Made by a program: the position numbers and the translations under genes. The notes beneath the pieces were generated by a model, which was not told the DNA's origin, searched no databases, and saw only the letters and a list, made by a program, of their open reading frames with translations. Below, piece by piece: positions 1-10,622 of a stretch of DNA of 64,000 nt. This stretch comes from Leptobrachium leishanense (taxonomy: Eukaryota; Chordata; Amphibia; Anura; Megophryidae): contig CM019068.1 of NCBI GenBank assembly GCA_009667805.1, positions 9,054,182 to 9,118,181 of the forward strand, read 5' to 3'. Numbering within the stretch: the stretch's first letter is position 1; each line of letters starts with the position of its first letter.

Positions 1-1217
1 CTCTCTCACTCCTCTCTCTCACGCACATTCTCTCACTCAACTATCTCACGCACACTCTCTCGCTCCTCTCTCTCACGCACACTCTCTCACTCAAGTCTCC
101 CACGCACACTTTCTCGCTCCTCTCTCTCACGCACACTCTCTCACTCAACTCTCTCACTCAACTCTCTCACTCAACTCTCTCACGCACTCTCTCACTCCTC
201 TCTCTCACGCACACTCTCTCACTCAACTCTCTCACGCACGCTCTCTCACTCCTCTCTCACGCACACTCTCTCACTCAACTCTCTCACGCACACTCTCTCA
301 CTCCTCTCTCTCATGCACATTCTCTCACTCAACTATCTCACGCACACTCTCTCGCTCCTCTCTCTCACGCACACTCTCTCACTCAAGTCTCCCACGCACA
401 CTCTCTCGCTCCTCTCTCTCACGCACACTCTCTCGCTCCTCTCTCTCACGCACACTCTCTCACTCAACTCTCTCATGCACACTCTCTCACTCAACTCTCT
501 CACTCAACTCTCTCACTCAACTCTCTCATGCACTCTCTCGCTCCTCTCTCTCATGCACACTCTCTCACTCAACTCTCTCACGCACACTCTCTCACTCAAC
601 TCTCTCACGCACACTCTCTCACTCAACTCTGCCACGCCCACTCTCTCACTCAACTCTCTCACGCACACTCTCTCACTCAACTCTCTCACGCACACTCTCT
701 CGCTCCTCTCTCTCACGCACACTCTCTCACTCAACTCTGCCACGCACACTCTCTCACTCAACTCTCTCACGCACACTCTCTCACTCAACTCTCCCACGCA
801 CACTCTCTCGCTCCTCTCTCACGCACACTCTCTCACTCAACTCTCTCACGCACACTCTCTCGCTCCTCTCTCTCACGCACACTCTCTCACTCAACTCTCT
901 CACGCACACTCTCTCGCTCCCCTCTCACACACACTCTCTCACTCAACTTTCTCACGCACACTCTTTCGCTCCCCTCTCACACACACTCTCTCACTCAACT
1001 CTCTCACGCACACTCTCTCACTCAACTCTCTCACGCACACTCTCTCACTCAACTCTGCCACGCCCACTCTCTCACTCAACTCTCTCACGCACACTCTCTC
1101 GCTCCCCTCTCACACACACTCTCTCACTCAACTCTCTCACGCACACTCTTTCGCTTCCCTCTCACACACACTCTCTCACTCAACTCTCTCACGCACACTC
1201 TCTCGCTCCCCTCTCTA
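1..1217. repeat. 27-bp pyrimidine-rich minisatellite
   Basis: The stretch is a tandem array of a 27-bp unit built from CTCTCTCACGCACA and CTCTCTCACTCAA (or CTCGCTCCT) halves. The + strand is almost free of G except in CGC. Because 27 is a multiple of three, reading frames stay open on both strands (Ser-Leu-Thr-His-Thr-Leu type repeats), but these have no complexity and I do not call a gene. The array starts before the window. Two main unit variants (ending CTCAA or GCTCCT) alternate irregularly. Confidence 0.95.
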
Positions 1218-1890
1218 AAGCCCCCTTTCATACCCTTTCTCTCTCTCATTCCCCTCTCTCACGCAATCTCTCTCTCTCGCCCTCTCGCTCGCCCTTTTTC
1301 TCTTGCTCTCTCGCCCTCTCTCTCGCTCGCGGTTTCTCTTGCTCGCCCTCTCTCTCACCCTCTCTCTTGCCCTCTCTCTCGCCCTCCCTCTCTTGCTCAC
1401 TCGCCCTCTGTCTTGCTCGCCCTCTCTCTTGCTCGCCTTCTCTCGCCCTCTCTCTCTTGCTCGCCCTCTCTCGCCCTCTCTATTGCTCACCCTCTCTCTC
1501 TCGCTCTCTCTCTTGCTTGCCCTCTCTCTCTTGCTCGCCCTCTCTCTCTTGCTCGCCTTCTCTCGCCCTCTCTTGCTCGCCCTCTCTCTCTTGCTCGCCC
1601 TCTCTCGCCCTCTCTCTTGCTCGCCCTCTCTCTCTTGCTCACCCTCTCTCTTGCTCGCCCCCTCTTCCTAACCCTCTCTTGCTCGCCCTCTCTCGCCCTC
1701 TCTCTCTTGCTCACCCTCTCTCTCTTGCTCGCCCTCTCTCGCCCTCTCTCTTGCTCGCCCCTCTCTCTCTTGCTCGCCCTCTCTCTCTTGCTCGCCGTCT
1801 CTCGTCCTCTCTCTTGCTCGCTCTCTCTCACTCGCCTCTCTTCCTAACCCTTTCTCTTGCTCGCCCTCTCCTCACCTCTCTCTTGCGCAG
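1218..1890. repeat. Degenerate CTCTCTCTTGCTCGCC array
   Basis: A second pyrimidine array follows the first directly. Its units are about 14-18 bp, made of CTCTCTC joined to TTGCTCGCC or GCCCTCTC. Unit length varies, so it is less regular than the 27-bp array. Open frames here are Leu/Ser/Ala/Arg-rich low-complexity shadows. Confidence 0.9.
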
Positions 1891-2182
1891 TTTTTCTCGT
1901 TTTCATGCAAACTTGAGTATTTAGTATTCCCCCCCCCCAGCACCCGAGGAGTTAACATTATCTGCACATAAGACACAATAAGATCCATTTACTGTTTAAG
2001 GCGAGGAATTAAGCGGAGGAGCCGCTCGTCTCTCAGCCGCGTTCAATTCGCTTTATATTGCTGTAAATAAAATCATGCGCTGTGATACGTGTTCATACGG
2101 AGAAAGGGCGAGTTAGAGCGTCCGGCACCTTTTACCATTTCCATCTAGAAATAATTCCACCGGTAGAATGTTGTCATTTTGC
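1891..2182. other. Non-repetitive spacer between CT arrays
   Basis: About 290 bp of ordinary sequence separates two pyrimidine arrays. It contains a poly-C run near 1931-1940. I see no gene or recognisable transposon end in it. Confidence 0.6.
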
Positions 2183-2750
2183 ACCCTCTCTCTCGCTCCC
2201 CTCTCTCTCACCCCCCCACTCTCGCTCCCCTCTCTCACCCCCCCACTCTCGCGTGCCCCCTCTCTCACGCGCCCCCTCTTTCTCACCCTCTCTTGCCCTC
2301 TCTCTCGCCCTCTTTCTCGCCCTTTGCCCTCTCTCTTGCGCCTCCCCTCTCTCTCGAGTGCCTTCTCTCTCACACATGCCCTCTCTCTCGCGCCCCTCTC
2401 TCTCTCATCCCCCCATTCTCACATGCACCCTCTCTTTCTCACCCTCTCTTGCCCTCTCTCGCCCTCTCTCTTGCCCTCTCTCTTGCATGCCCCCTCTCTC
2501 TCACCCTCTCTTGCCCTCTCTCTCACACGCCCCCTCTCTCTCACGTGCCTTCTCTCTCTCGCACACGCCCTCTCTCTCTCACACCCCTCTCTTTCACCTG
2601 TCTTCCCTCTTTCGCACACGCCCTCTCTCGCACACGCCCTCTCTCGCCCTCTCTCTTGCCCTCTCTCTTGCGTGCCCCCTCTCTCTCTCGCACACGCCCT
2701 CTCTCGCACACGCCCTCTCTCACGCCCCTCTCTCTCGCCCTCTCTCTTAT
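2183..2750. repeat. CT-rich array with CACACGCCC units
   Basis: Third pyrimidine array: units mix CCCTCTCTCTC with CACACGCC, CACCCCCCC and TTGCC. It is related in style to 1218-1890 but with different spacer words. It is low complexity and not coding. Confidence 0.9.
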
Positions 2751-3448
2751 TTTGGGCTCAAGTGTATGAAAGTACATTTTAGATGTTAAAAAATCCCTCC
2801 CTGATTTCTGTTTGAATAATGTCTGACGTCATCCAAAATCCTTGATAATGATGCTCCTTTGTGTCGCGCATCCAATAAATCAGATCAGCCGTGGCTTATT
2901 CATTCCTGAACCTCCTGAACCTCCGACATACAGGCAAGCGAACAATATTTATAGGTTAAAAAATACCAAAATCAAAGCTGAGAAGCTTAGACAAAGCAGC
3001 AACAGCTAACGAATCCGATCGAGACAAGCACACAAACACATACAGACACGGACGCCTATTTATATTCTGGAAGCGTGCGCACAGCGCCAGCACATGCAGC
3101 AAATACAACTGTATCCATTTACATCATTTATACTAAAATTGGATTCCACTGTGTATTGTTATGACGGCAAATGTATCCAGTGCATGTCTGCCCATTTCCA
3201 GGTGTGTGTGTGTGTGTGTGTGTGCGTGTGTGTGTGTGTGTGCACCCATAACCTGTTTTCTGCATGAGTTTTAAATGTTTTAATTATTTGGCAAAAGTTG
3301 TTTGGGTTTTATTTGTTTATTTACCCAAACCTGTCATCGAGACAGAATAAAAGCTTTGCGTTGTATGGGGGATCCACGTAATTCTTTATAGGAAATGTTA
3401 AGGTGTATGTCCTGCACGCTCACACACGCAGTGTCCATGCTTAACATA
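2751..3448. other. Unassigned intergenic sequence
   Basis: About 700 bp with no coding signal and no transposon ends I recognise, apart from a TG microsatellite at 3202-3242. Confidence 0.5.
3202..3242. repeat. (TG)n microsatellite
   Basis: About 20 TG dinucleotides with one TGCG interruption. Confidence 0.95.
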
Positions 3449-3719
3449 TCTATATATATAAAAGGAAAAGTCCTGACTGACTCATCAACGTCCAGCTGAA
3501 ACCGTTTAACCTAGGAACGTACAATTTTGAAGGTACATTGTTTTTATGACGTAGGCACTCAATAAGGAAGGAATTTTGGAAATTCCACTCCTAAGGGGGT
3601 GGAAAAGGGGGTGAACATTTTAAACAGGACACCAATATCTCAAAAACCAAAGATGTTGCAGGCGTAAAAATTGGTATTTACAATCTTCTTGAAAATAAAA
3701 AAAACAGGAATTATTGCAA

Positions 3720-3877
3720 TTTTCTGTATATTTGTGTGTTGTTTTAATATCCTGCATTTTATTACTTTGTATTTCTGTAACGGCTGTAACAATTCAATGT
3801 TCTTGAACCCAGGACACACTGAATACGAGCGAAATCTCAATGTATCCTTCCTGCTAAAATACTTTATAAATAAATAA
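3720..3877 (+). mobile_element. LINE 3' end (same family as 56380-59000)
   Basis: The stretch matches, in the opposite orientation, the 3' end of the LINE at 56380-59000. It includes the 'caatgttcttgaacccagg' segment, then 'tctcaatgtatccttcctg', and ends with a (TAAA)n-type tail. It is a short 5'-truncated copy of the kind made by target-primed reverse transcription. It interrupts one tandem unit of the Helitron-like element. Confidence 0.8.
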
Positions 3878-3986
3878 TTTTCCAAAAATCCAAGTGGAAA
3901 GGGGTGAAAAAAAGGGGGTTGAATACTTTTAAATAGGATACCTATATTTCAAAAACAGATGATGTTACACGCGTGAAAATTGGTAT

Positions 3987-4190
3987 TTTTTTTTTTAAAG
4001 GATTTTACCAGGAAGGATACATTGAGATTTCTCTCGTTTTCAAGTATGTCCTGGGTGGTGAGTATGTACCGTTGGGGGTCTTGCCCAAGGACACTTACTG
4101 GAGAGGTGCTCGTCGGGATCGAGCCCATGACTCCACAGGCTCTCTCCACGCAGAGCAGTGATGTTACCTCTACTCCACCCAGCCGGTACA
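3987..4190 (-). mobile_element. tRNA-derived SINE with LINE-derived tail
   Basis: Read on the minus strand from 4190, the head contains a pol III A-box-like TGGAGTAGAGG and, about 50 bp on, a B-box-like GGCTCGATCCC. A middle part follows with GTCCTTGGGCAAGA. The last ~75 bp ('cccaggacatacttgaaaac' through 'atccttcctggtaaaatcc', then poly-A) match the 3' end of the LINE at 56380-59000. Known tRNA-SINEs often share their tail with the LINE that mobilises them. The neighbouring uninterrupted unit at 4434 supplies the empty site 'ggtatttagattc'. Confidence 0.8.
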
Positions 4191-4555
4191 TTTAGATTCT
4201 TCTTGAAAAATAAAAACACGTATTTTGCCATTTTCCAAAAATCCAGTGTGGGAGGGGAGAAAAAGTGGGTACATACTTTTATGAAAACCTAGATTTCAAA
4301 AACCAAAGACGTTACAGGCGTGAAAATTGGTATTTACAATCTTTGTGGGAAAAAAACCTGTGTTTTACCATTTTCTGAAAATCCAGTTAAGGGGGGTGTG
4401 TAAATACTTTTCTCAGTATACCTATATTTCTAAAGCCAAAGAGGTTACAGGCGTGAAATTTTGGTATTTAGATTCTTCTTGAAAAATAAAAAAGGTGTTT
4501 TACCATTTTCCAAAAATCCAAGTAAGGGGGGGTGAATATTTTTATCAGTATCAGG

Positions 4556-4690
4556 CTGTACAATGGGCACAATATAGACAGGGTTACAATACAATGAACA
4601 ACAATTGATAAACCAGTACAGGAGGAAAAGAAGGCCCTATTCCTGTGGGAACTCCCAATCTAGAAGGGTTGGAAGGTGAGAAAAGAGGAT
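4556..4690 (-). mobile_element. L2 LINE 3' fragment
   Basis: The segment is the reverse complement of the 3' end of the L2 copy at 35041-38989: 'acaatatagacagggttac', then 'gaacaacaattg', then 'gccctattcctgtgggaac'. It is a short truncated fragment with no coding capacity. Confidence 0.75.
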
Positions 4691-4829
4691 CGTTGCCTTT
4701 TTTGGAAGCATTCAGCGGGTTTTCAGCAGCTTATCAGATCTGATGTTTTCCCGTGGGTTCCAGGTGACTTATCGGATCAGATAATTTCGGCGGTTTTTAA
4801 TTCCGATTCATTGTTTTTTTTGGTGGATT

Positions 4830-4996
4830 TCAGCTCCTGAGCTGGAAAGGAGCAGCGCCGGCAAGGGGGAAAACAGGAGTAAAATCACCAAAAATAGAAA
4901 AGAAAGAAAAAGAAATGTTCAGAGACGTCTGCAGGATCATTTAAGGGCAAGAAAAGGGAACTCTGTTTTGATAGAATGTTCCTTTAAACATAGAAC
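4830..4996. mobile_element. Fragment of T2/Kolobok-like MITE
   Basis: The segment shares 'ggcaagggggaaa', 'aggagtaaaatcacc' and a degenerate 'tgttcctttaaa' end with the right half of the element at 5443-6653. Its left end is lost. Confidence 0.5.
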
Positions 4997-4999
4997 TCT

Positions 5000-5440
5000 G
5001 GCTTGTGTGTCTGTTATAGAATATCTGCCAACGATCGGGAATCTCTCCTGCCCGGCAGAGACACGCGGCGCGTTAGACATTCTGAGGACTGGCCTGAGAA
5101 GCTGCGCGACATTCCACGAAACTAATAACAAAACGTTTATTTGTGTCGGCGAACGAGGCGTTGGGTCATAACATATGTGTTTCATAATGACCTTCGACCA
5201 GTGAAATTGAAAAGCATTTCTCAAGTGATACGTGGAGGTTGTGAAATGTGGCACGTGGTTGAGTTTCATTTGCGCCAACGTGAGAATTTTGACGTGTACG
5301 CGAGCGTGGTGAGGGCATTCAGCCAGGCGTCTGTCTCCAAACCCGCTCTATAACTGGAAAATCTAGATGATTGATCTCTCACCTGAACAGAGATGGAAAA
5401 TACTGTGACTCCAAAACAGTCTAAAAATAATCTACACAGG
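5000..5440. other. Unassigned sequence
   Basis: I see no repeat end, tandem structure or convincing coding frame. The open frames present are under 115 codons and resemble no family I recognise. Confidence 0.4.
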
Positions 5441-5442
5441 CC

Positions 5443-6653
5443 TTAAAGGGACAGTCTACTAAAAAAAGCCGTACCCCTCCCATTTATCCCTTTAAATAAT
5501 TGGGCGGACACTGCTGCCAGCATCTGGCTAACTAGTATTATTTATATTTTTTGGTATAAATACTCCCCTTTTCTCCCTCGGCGAGCGCTGCTCCTCCTCT
5601 TCAGCTCCTCCTCTTCACCTCACGGTACCTTTGCACCTTCTAACGGAATTTGTGTAGCTAATGCAAATCATATTTCGTGGAACCTCGTTTAGTACATTCA
5701 TACACAAGTCATGCTGTGCTGTGCAGAATGATGGATTGTTGGTACATGAGCACCTCCAGTCCTTGGTTGCCGTCTCCCAGAATGCTCTCTGCTCTGAGTG
5801 TTTGGTAACAGCTTGATGTCAGCATAAAGAGCTTGCTGACACCATCGGTTCCCAAGTTGGTTTCCAGCAGTTGGGTTATTCAAAATCCTCTCTGAGGAAG
5901 GAAAATCCTCCACTTCACACAGTGATTTTTGGCCAGAAGAAGGGGCGGGCTGACCACTTTAAAAGGCTAAAGAGGTCAGAGTGCACAGTGTCCTTTTTAA
6001 GTGTCGATACATGTCATGAAAAAGTGGCTCTCAACTCATCCTGACCATTTTATCGAGGAGTGCCCCTCCTTCTCCCATTTGCCCTGTTCAGGTACAAATG
6101 CTGGGTGAAGTGGAGGAGTTTCCTCCACCCCAACCAGCGCCACCAGCAGCCAGGACTTTGAATTTTCCGGCTGCCAGTCACTAGTGATGTCACACACAGA
6201 GAGTGGGTGACGTCACCCTGTGAGACCATTCGCTGTAGTGAGCGTTCTCAGAGAGGCAGCGATGGATTAGATCTGTGCATGCGCGTGCAGCTCAGACCCA
6301 TCACTCTGTGCATGCGCGTGCAGCTCTCATCCATCGCTCTGCGCAGGCGCTGCGGAACTTGTGTATGTAAAGTGTGCGAGTCCTGTTCATTTATGGTTTC
6401 TACACTACACACACAAGTTGTATTGTTGTATAGGAGCACTTGTGGCGCAGAAAAACTTCGGGGACTTCCACATTTCTGAAGTCCTTGAAACGAAGAGGAG
6501 GAGCTCGAGCGGCAAGGGGGAAAGGAGTAAAATCACCCCAAAAATAATAATATTAATGATTGGGCAGAGGCCGCCAGCAGGATCTACCTGATTATTTAAC
6601 AATTATTTAATAGCAAAGAAGGATTTTCTAGTTTTGATACACTGTCCCTTTAA
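5443..6653. mobile_element. T2/Kolobok-like non-autonomous element, TTAA target
   Basis: The left end is TTAAAGGGACAGTCTACT and the right end is ACTGTCCCTTTAA, giving a 13-bp inverted repeat that includes a duplicated TTAA. Kolobok T2 elements of Xenopus begin TTAAAGGRR and target TTAA, so this family is the best fit; piggyBac-type MITEs also use TTAA. There is no transposase. The internal region has two to three tandem words 'catgcgcgtgcagctc' (6279-6340). The part at about 5650-5900 has no counterpart in the copy at 18060-18612 and may be a later insertion. Confidence 0.75.
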
Positions 6654-7019
6654 TAAATGGTTTGTGTGGAAATTTTAGAACGTTGTCCTCAGTACCGGCC
6701 GTAACGCGCTGCACCTCCACCATATTGATTTAATGGATAAAACTCACATTATAACATTTAATGTTACATTTAAGACTCAATTTAATTACATTTTAACTCC
6801 GTTCCCAGCATTGACTTAATGGAGCCGGTAATGATGTGCCCTAACGTTTAATGGCTCGTGACGCGGTTACGTGTTGGCGGCTTGGCTCGTACCGGCTCGG
6901 CAGGAATCGGCAACTCTGGCTTTTTCCATTTTACTTTAAACTTATTCGCGATTCTAAGAATGCCGAAAACATGGAAATCTGCCTCAACACTGCAATGACA
7001 TCACAAAACATGCTGATCA
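6654..7019. other. Unassigned sequence with TACCGGC words
   Basis: No gene is seen. The words GTACCGGC/GCCGGTA recur near 6697, 6830 and 6889, suggesting an old unassigned repeat, but I cannot define ends. Confidence 0.35.
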
Positions 7020-7113
7020 GTCTCGTATTGTAACCCTGTCTATATTGTGCCCATTGTTCAGCGCTGCGGAGTATGCTGGCGCTATATAAATAAGGAATAA
7101 AAATAATAAATAG
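7020..7113 (+). mobile_element. L2 LINE 3' fragment
   Basis: The segment reads 'attgtaaccctgtctatatt', 'cagcgctgcgg', 'atgctggcgctatataaata', then an AATAAA/AATAAT-rich tail. This is the 3' end of the L2 family whose near-full copy lies at 35041-38989. Confidence 0.8.
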
Positions 7114-7317
7114 ATGCACTTTCTTATGAATATATATTAAAACGACCTTTTATAGAAACAGTCTGGATTCTAGCACAGATATTCATTTATTAATGGTTAA
7201 CCCCTTCATTTCATCCTCCCTGTTTTTACCGCAGACTGTTTCTTCAAACTCTAGACATTAATGGAAGGGTTTTTTTTGGGGGGGGGTCTCCCCAATTCTA
7301 TGCACAGCTCTGAGACT

Positions 7318-7695
7318 GCACCCTCTCACCCCCAGATACACACCTTACCCTCTCACCCCCAGATACACACCTGACCCTCTCACCCCAAATACACACCTTA
7401 CCCTCTCACACCCAGATACACACCTGACCCTCTCACCCCCAAATACACACCTGACCCTCTCACCCCCAGATACACACCTGACCCTCTCACCCCAAATACA
7501 CACCTGACCCCTCTCACCCCCAAATACACACCTGACCCTCTCACCCCAGATACACACCTGATCCTCTCACCCCCACATACACACCTGACCCTCTCACCCC
7601 CACATACACACCTGATCCCTCTCACCCCAGATACACACCTGATCCTCTCACCCGCACATACACACCTGACCCTCTCACCCACATATAGACACCCC
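7318..7695. repeat. 27-bp minisatellite
   Basis: About 14 copies of a 27-bp unit (ACCCTCTCACCCCCAGATAC followed by ACACCTG), some of 26 or 28 bp. Minus-strand frames read as Val-Cys-Gly-Glu-Arg repeats and are not a gene. Confidence 0.95.
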
Positions 7696-8683
7696 CTCAA
7701 CACCTCTCCATCGATGGATATCCCTTCTTCCCCAGATCGAGAGGTGGCAGTCGCTGACACTTTTTATCATATGGAGGGTGTCAGCAGTAATACGGGGCTC
7801 AGGGTGTGTGGCCCTACTCGCCCCACCCAAAGGGCAAGTCTAAACAAGGACGATCACAGAAATAAGTGCTCAGAGTTGCTTTGATTAATATGCAAAGTTC
7901 ATTTGGACACTTTGTATCCTCGCAGCGCGTCGTACGGACACGATACAGTCAGTACGTGTGTGCACACCGTGTGAATCAGACATCGGGCTTGTACCGGCAT
8001 GCTCGGTGTGACCGGAGCACGATTCTCACACCTCGGGATCCAAGGCAAACATATTAAGTGGTCATTACTGATGATGGTAAACATAAGTGAGGAATTTCAA
8101 TCTGGTTTCCCAGCTCCTCCCGTATCAATTACTAAACACCATGTACGAGCAGCTCAGCCTCCAACGCAAACACGACGAGGCGGGAAGAAATGTCCTACTA
8201 AACTCGACCCACGGCGACTGTGAGGACTCGCCCGGATCATGTTCATTTTCCTTTCAATAGTATTTACATTTATTATGAAACGCAGGTTATCTCACCCATG
8301 CAACCTCTGTGCGGGATTATCATTCTGCTGCAACATCGTATCCGGTGACAAAATGTGATCTGTTAAATCCCTCATAACGAGCGGAATGTTAGCATTTATG
8401 TTTAGCTCTTTTCAAGCTCGAATTCTAAAATAAGGCGTTTATACACAGAAAAGTGGATTCATTGTTATACGTAACAGCAGCGCCGCACCCTATTATTCTT
8501 CTGCTATTGTGTTGTTTGCTATAGGATAGAGAGCACATATTTGGTGATTGGGCGAACCTACTAAATAATTGCCGTGTTTTTCCTGAGGCGCCACAATTCC
8601 TTCACCTTAAGATAGATTTTTTTTTTTCTGTTTGTATCAGGACTGGGCGTAAAAAGGTGATGGAGCCGTGCAGACACTCCAAG
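7696..8683. other. Unassigned intergenic sequence
   Basis: Nearly 1 kb without recognisable transposon ends, tandem repeats or convincing coding potential. Confidence 0.45.
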
Positions 8684-9780
8684 CAGGGCCGGATTTTCCT
8701 CTCAGGAGCCTGTAGGCACAGAAATGTGGAGTGCCCCCCCCCTCCAAAAAAAAAAACATGCCATACTGTCTTTTTAAATTTATGGGGAAACTAAAAAAAA
8801 AATTTACTTATTTAAAAAAACTAAAAAAACGGTTTCTCTCTGCGTCAAATCAAAAGAAGGAGCAGAATCTGTTGTCTTAGTTGAGTTAGTGCAGCGGCAT
8901 TGTTTGTTTTATATGTAGAAGCGTATATTGTCTCTGCCGTAGAACAGAGAAAAAATACATTTTGCATTTACTTTTTTCAGTTTTTTATTTATACACATTA
9001 CATGGTCATGTTTGGTATCATTAGAGCAGACTCTGACCTTTCCAATGACACTCACTTAACCCCTTCACTGCTGAGCCATTTCACGTCTTAAAAAACACAC
9101 ATTTTTCTTTTCTGTATTATTATTGTTATTTTTTTGTCTTTACTTTAAACATGGTCATGTTTGGTATCATTGGAAAGGCCATGCTCTGGCCTTTCTAATG
9201 ATACCAAATATGACCCTGCCAGCTGAAAACAGTCGGGAGATATCTGGGTTCAAAAGGAACCCTTATTTTCACCCCTATCTTTCCTTAGAAGTCAATAAGG
9301 ACGTTCCCCACACGTCCTCAGCAGTGAAAGGGTTAACCCTGCGCGCTTTACAATTTCAGAGATGCAGGTTCCAAAGTCCCCTGTCTCTCCTCACTGCAGT
9401 GCCATGGTCTAGGATGCCGATGAAACAATGCATTGTATCATCAGTTCCACACTTTCTGGCAGTGTGGGAAATGAGAAGGTGAGTTAGCGCAGCATCACTG
9501 TGCGCTTTATATTTGTAAACTGGATAATAATAAATTTTATTTCTTCTTTTATTTTACTCAAACCTGGTTATATTTGGTATCAATGGAAAGGACATAATCT
9601 GACCTTTCCAATGATCCCTCATATGTCCCTCTAGCCCTTAGAGCTCCAGAGATACAGTGGTCTAAATGATTGTAAATTGTAAAAAAAAAAAGCTTTTTTT
9701 CTATTTTACAGAACAAGGCGCTCCTTGTGGCAGGCGCCTATAAGGACATGCCTACTCTGTCTAGTTATAAATTGGGCCCT
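8684..9780. mobile_element. hAT non-autonomous element, CAGGGCCGG family
   Basis: The left end is CAGGGCCGGATTTTCC; the right end is TATAAATTGGGCCCT, an imperfect inverted repeat. Flanks are ACTCCAAG and TCTCGAAG (6 of 8 identical), consistent with an old 8-bp hAT duplication. Partial or full relatives lie at 13643-14689, 18618-19313, 45178-47930 and 62877-64000. No transposase is encoded. The body contains the hairpin module around 'tttggtatcaatggaaagg' (9567-9625). A TTAA MITE is inserted at 9056-9336. Confidence 0.75.
9056..9336. mobile_element. TTAA-target MITE nested in hAT element
   Basis: The ends are TTAACCCCTTCACTGCTGAG and the near-perfect inverse CTCAGCAGTGAAAGGGTTAA. The host hAT copies at 18974 and 63697 read straight through 'cacttaaccct' here, giving the empty site and proving a TTAA duplication. 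The class is piggyBac-like or Kolobok-like; with only a TTAA target I cannot choose. It carries a 28-bp hairpin stem at 9153-9180/9188-9215 around a 7-base loop. Confidence 0.9.
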
Positions 9781-9791
9781 TCTCGAAGCCA

Positions 9792-9870
9792 GAGCTGGAT
9801 TTATAACAAGACAGAGTAGGAGCACAGAAGGTGAAGAAGCACAGATTACTCAGAAGGTGTTAAAAAAAAA
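9792..9870. mobile_element. Truncated hAT end, head-to-head with 8684-9780
   Basis: The sequence 'cagagctggatttataac' followed by 'agacagagtagg' is the opposite terminal segment of the same CAGGGCCGG family as at 45178. It lies 12 bp beyond the preceding element and in inverted orientation. The remainder of the element is missing or unrecognisable. Confidence 0.55.
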
Positions 9871-10430
9871 AGCAATATCTAACAGATTCCTTTTAATAAA
9901 TCAATGGACTGAAGATCCGCTGCATCTGATAGTGAGATGAAGTGCTCCATAGGAACGATGCTGTCCTTGTAGAGTAGAAATGGTGGACAGGTGGAGGTCG
10001 GATGCAGACTGGGTAGAAGGGTTCTTGCCTAGTAGCTAGAAGACCTTCACAGAGATAGCGTTGTTGAGGGCTTGGATCGTCAGCATCTGTATTTTATATT
10101 GGATTAAAGACGTGCTTTTTCTTTCGTAACCAATCGCAACTCGCCCGAAATTCCATTAATTTGTATTTCCGAAATAAGAAATTATTTAAAACGAATCATG
10201 ATAGAAACAAAACAAATTCATACATAACGAATTTATACATAGCGAATCGATTCGTTAAATCCATTTGTTATAACGTTTCCCACAGCACCGCGTCCCTGAG
10301 AAGTGGCTGCAGTGCTGAATCGGGCACAGGGCAATAGACAATGAAATACGGTGCAGTTCGACGGCAGTGAAATTGTCCCATGGAGATCCAATGAATGATT
10401 CCATGGGGAAAATCACCAAACTGCACCAAA
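9871..10430. other. Old repeat mosaic
   Basis: Only fragments are recognisable. About 10185-10265 holds AACGAATTC/ATCGATTCG words typical of the TAGGGATG hAT interiors. About 10340-10400 resembles, inverted, the 'cactgccg..gaacagcacc' unit of the element at 59811-61050. No gene is seen. Confidence 0.4.
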
Positions 10431-10431
10431 T

Positions 10432-10500
10432 ATGTCTCAGCGCTGCAGAATATGTTGGCGCTATATAAAGTATACTAATAAAATAACTAATAACTGCAAT
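10432..10500 (+). mobile_element. L2 LINE 3' fragment
   Basis: The words 'cagcgctgcagaatatg' and 'ttggcgctatataaag', then an ATAAAATAA tail, match the L2 3' end. Confidence 0.75.
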
Positions 10501-10622
10501 GTTAGTAGAATAGGAATGAGGAGCCCTTTGGAGTCCTCTCCCTCCCAAACGGCTCTACTTAGTGGAAAAAGAAAGGTACCCCTGGAAAGGGTTGAGTCTC
10601 CCCTTTTCAGCGGTACCTCTCT

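Larger units (their letters stand above)
3449..4555 (+). mobile_element. Helitron-like element with internal tandem units
   Basis: The left end reads TC followed by TATATATATAAAAGG and then AGTCCTGACTGACTCATC. This resembles 5' ends of non-autonomous Helitrons as I know them (family recalled, not searched). The body holds four copies of a unit of about 135-160 bp, beginning near 3647, 3954, 4300 and 4434. Each contains a 'ttacaggcgtgaaaattgg' type motif and a G-rich 'aagggggtg' tract. Two units carry later insertions (3720-3877 and 3987-4190). I do not see a Helitron 3' hairpin with CTRR; the right side abuts an L2 tail at about 4556, so the element is probably 3'-truncated. Confidence 0.5.

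Noticed and set aside
313..1847. Ser/Leu/His-rich and Arg/Glu-rich long frames in the CT arrays
   Set aside because: Low-complexity translation of pyrimidine repeats, open in several frames simultaneously.
4090..4190. A tRNA gene on the minus strand
   Set aside because: A- and B-box-like motifs are present but the acceptor and anticodon stems do not pair well, and the sequence continues into a SINE body with a LINE tail.
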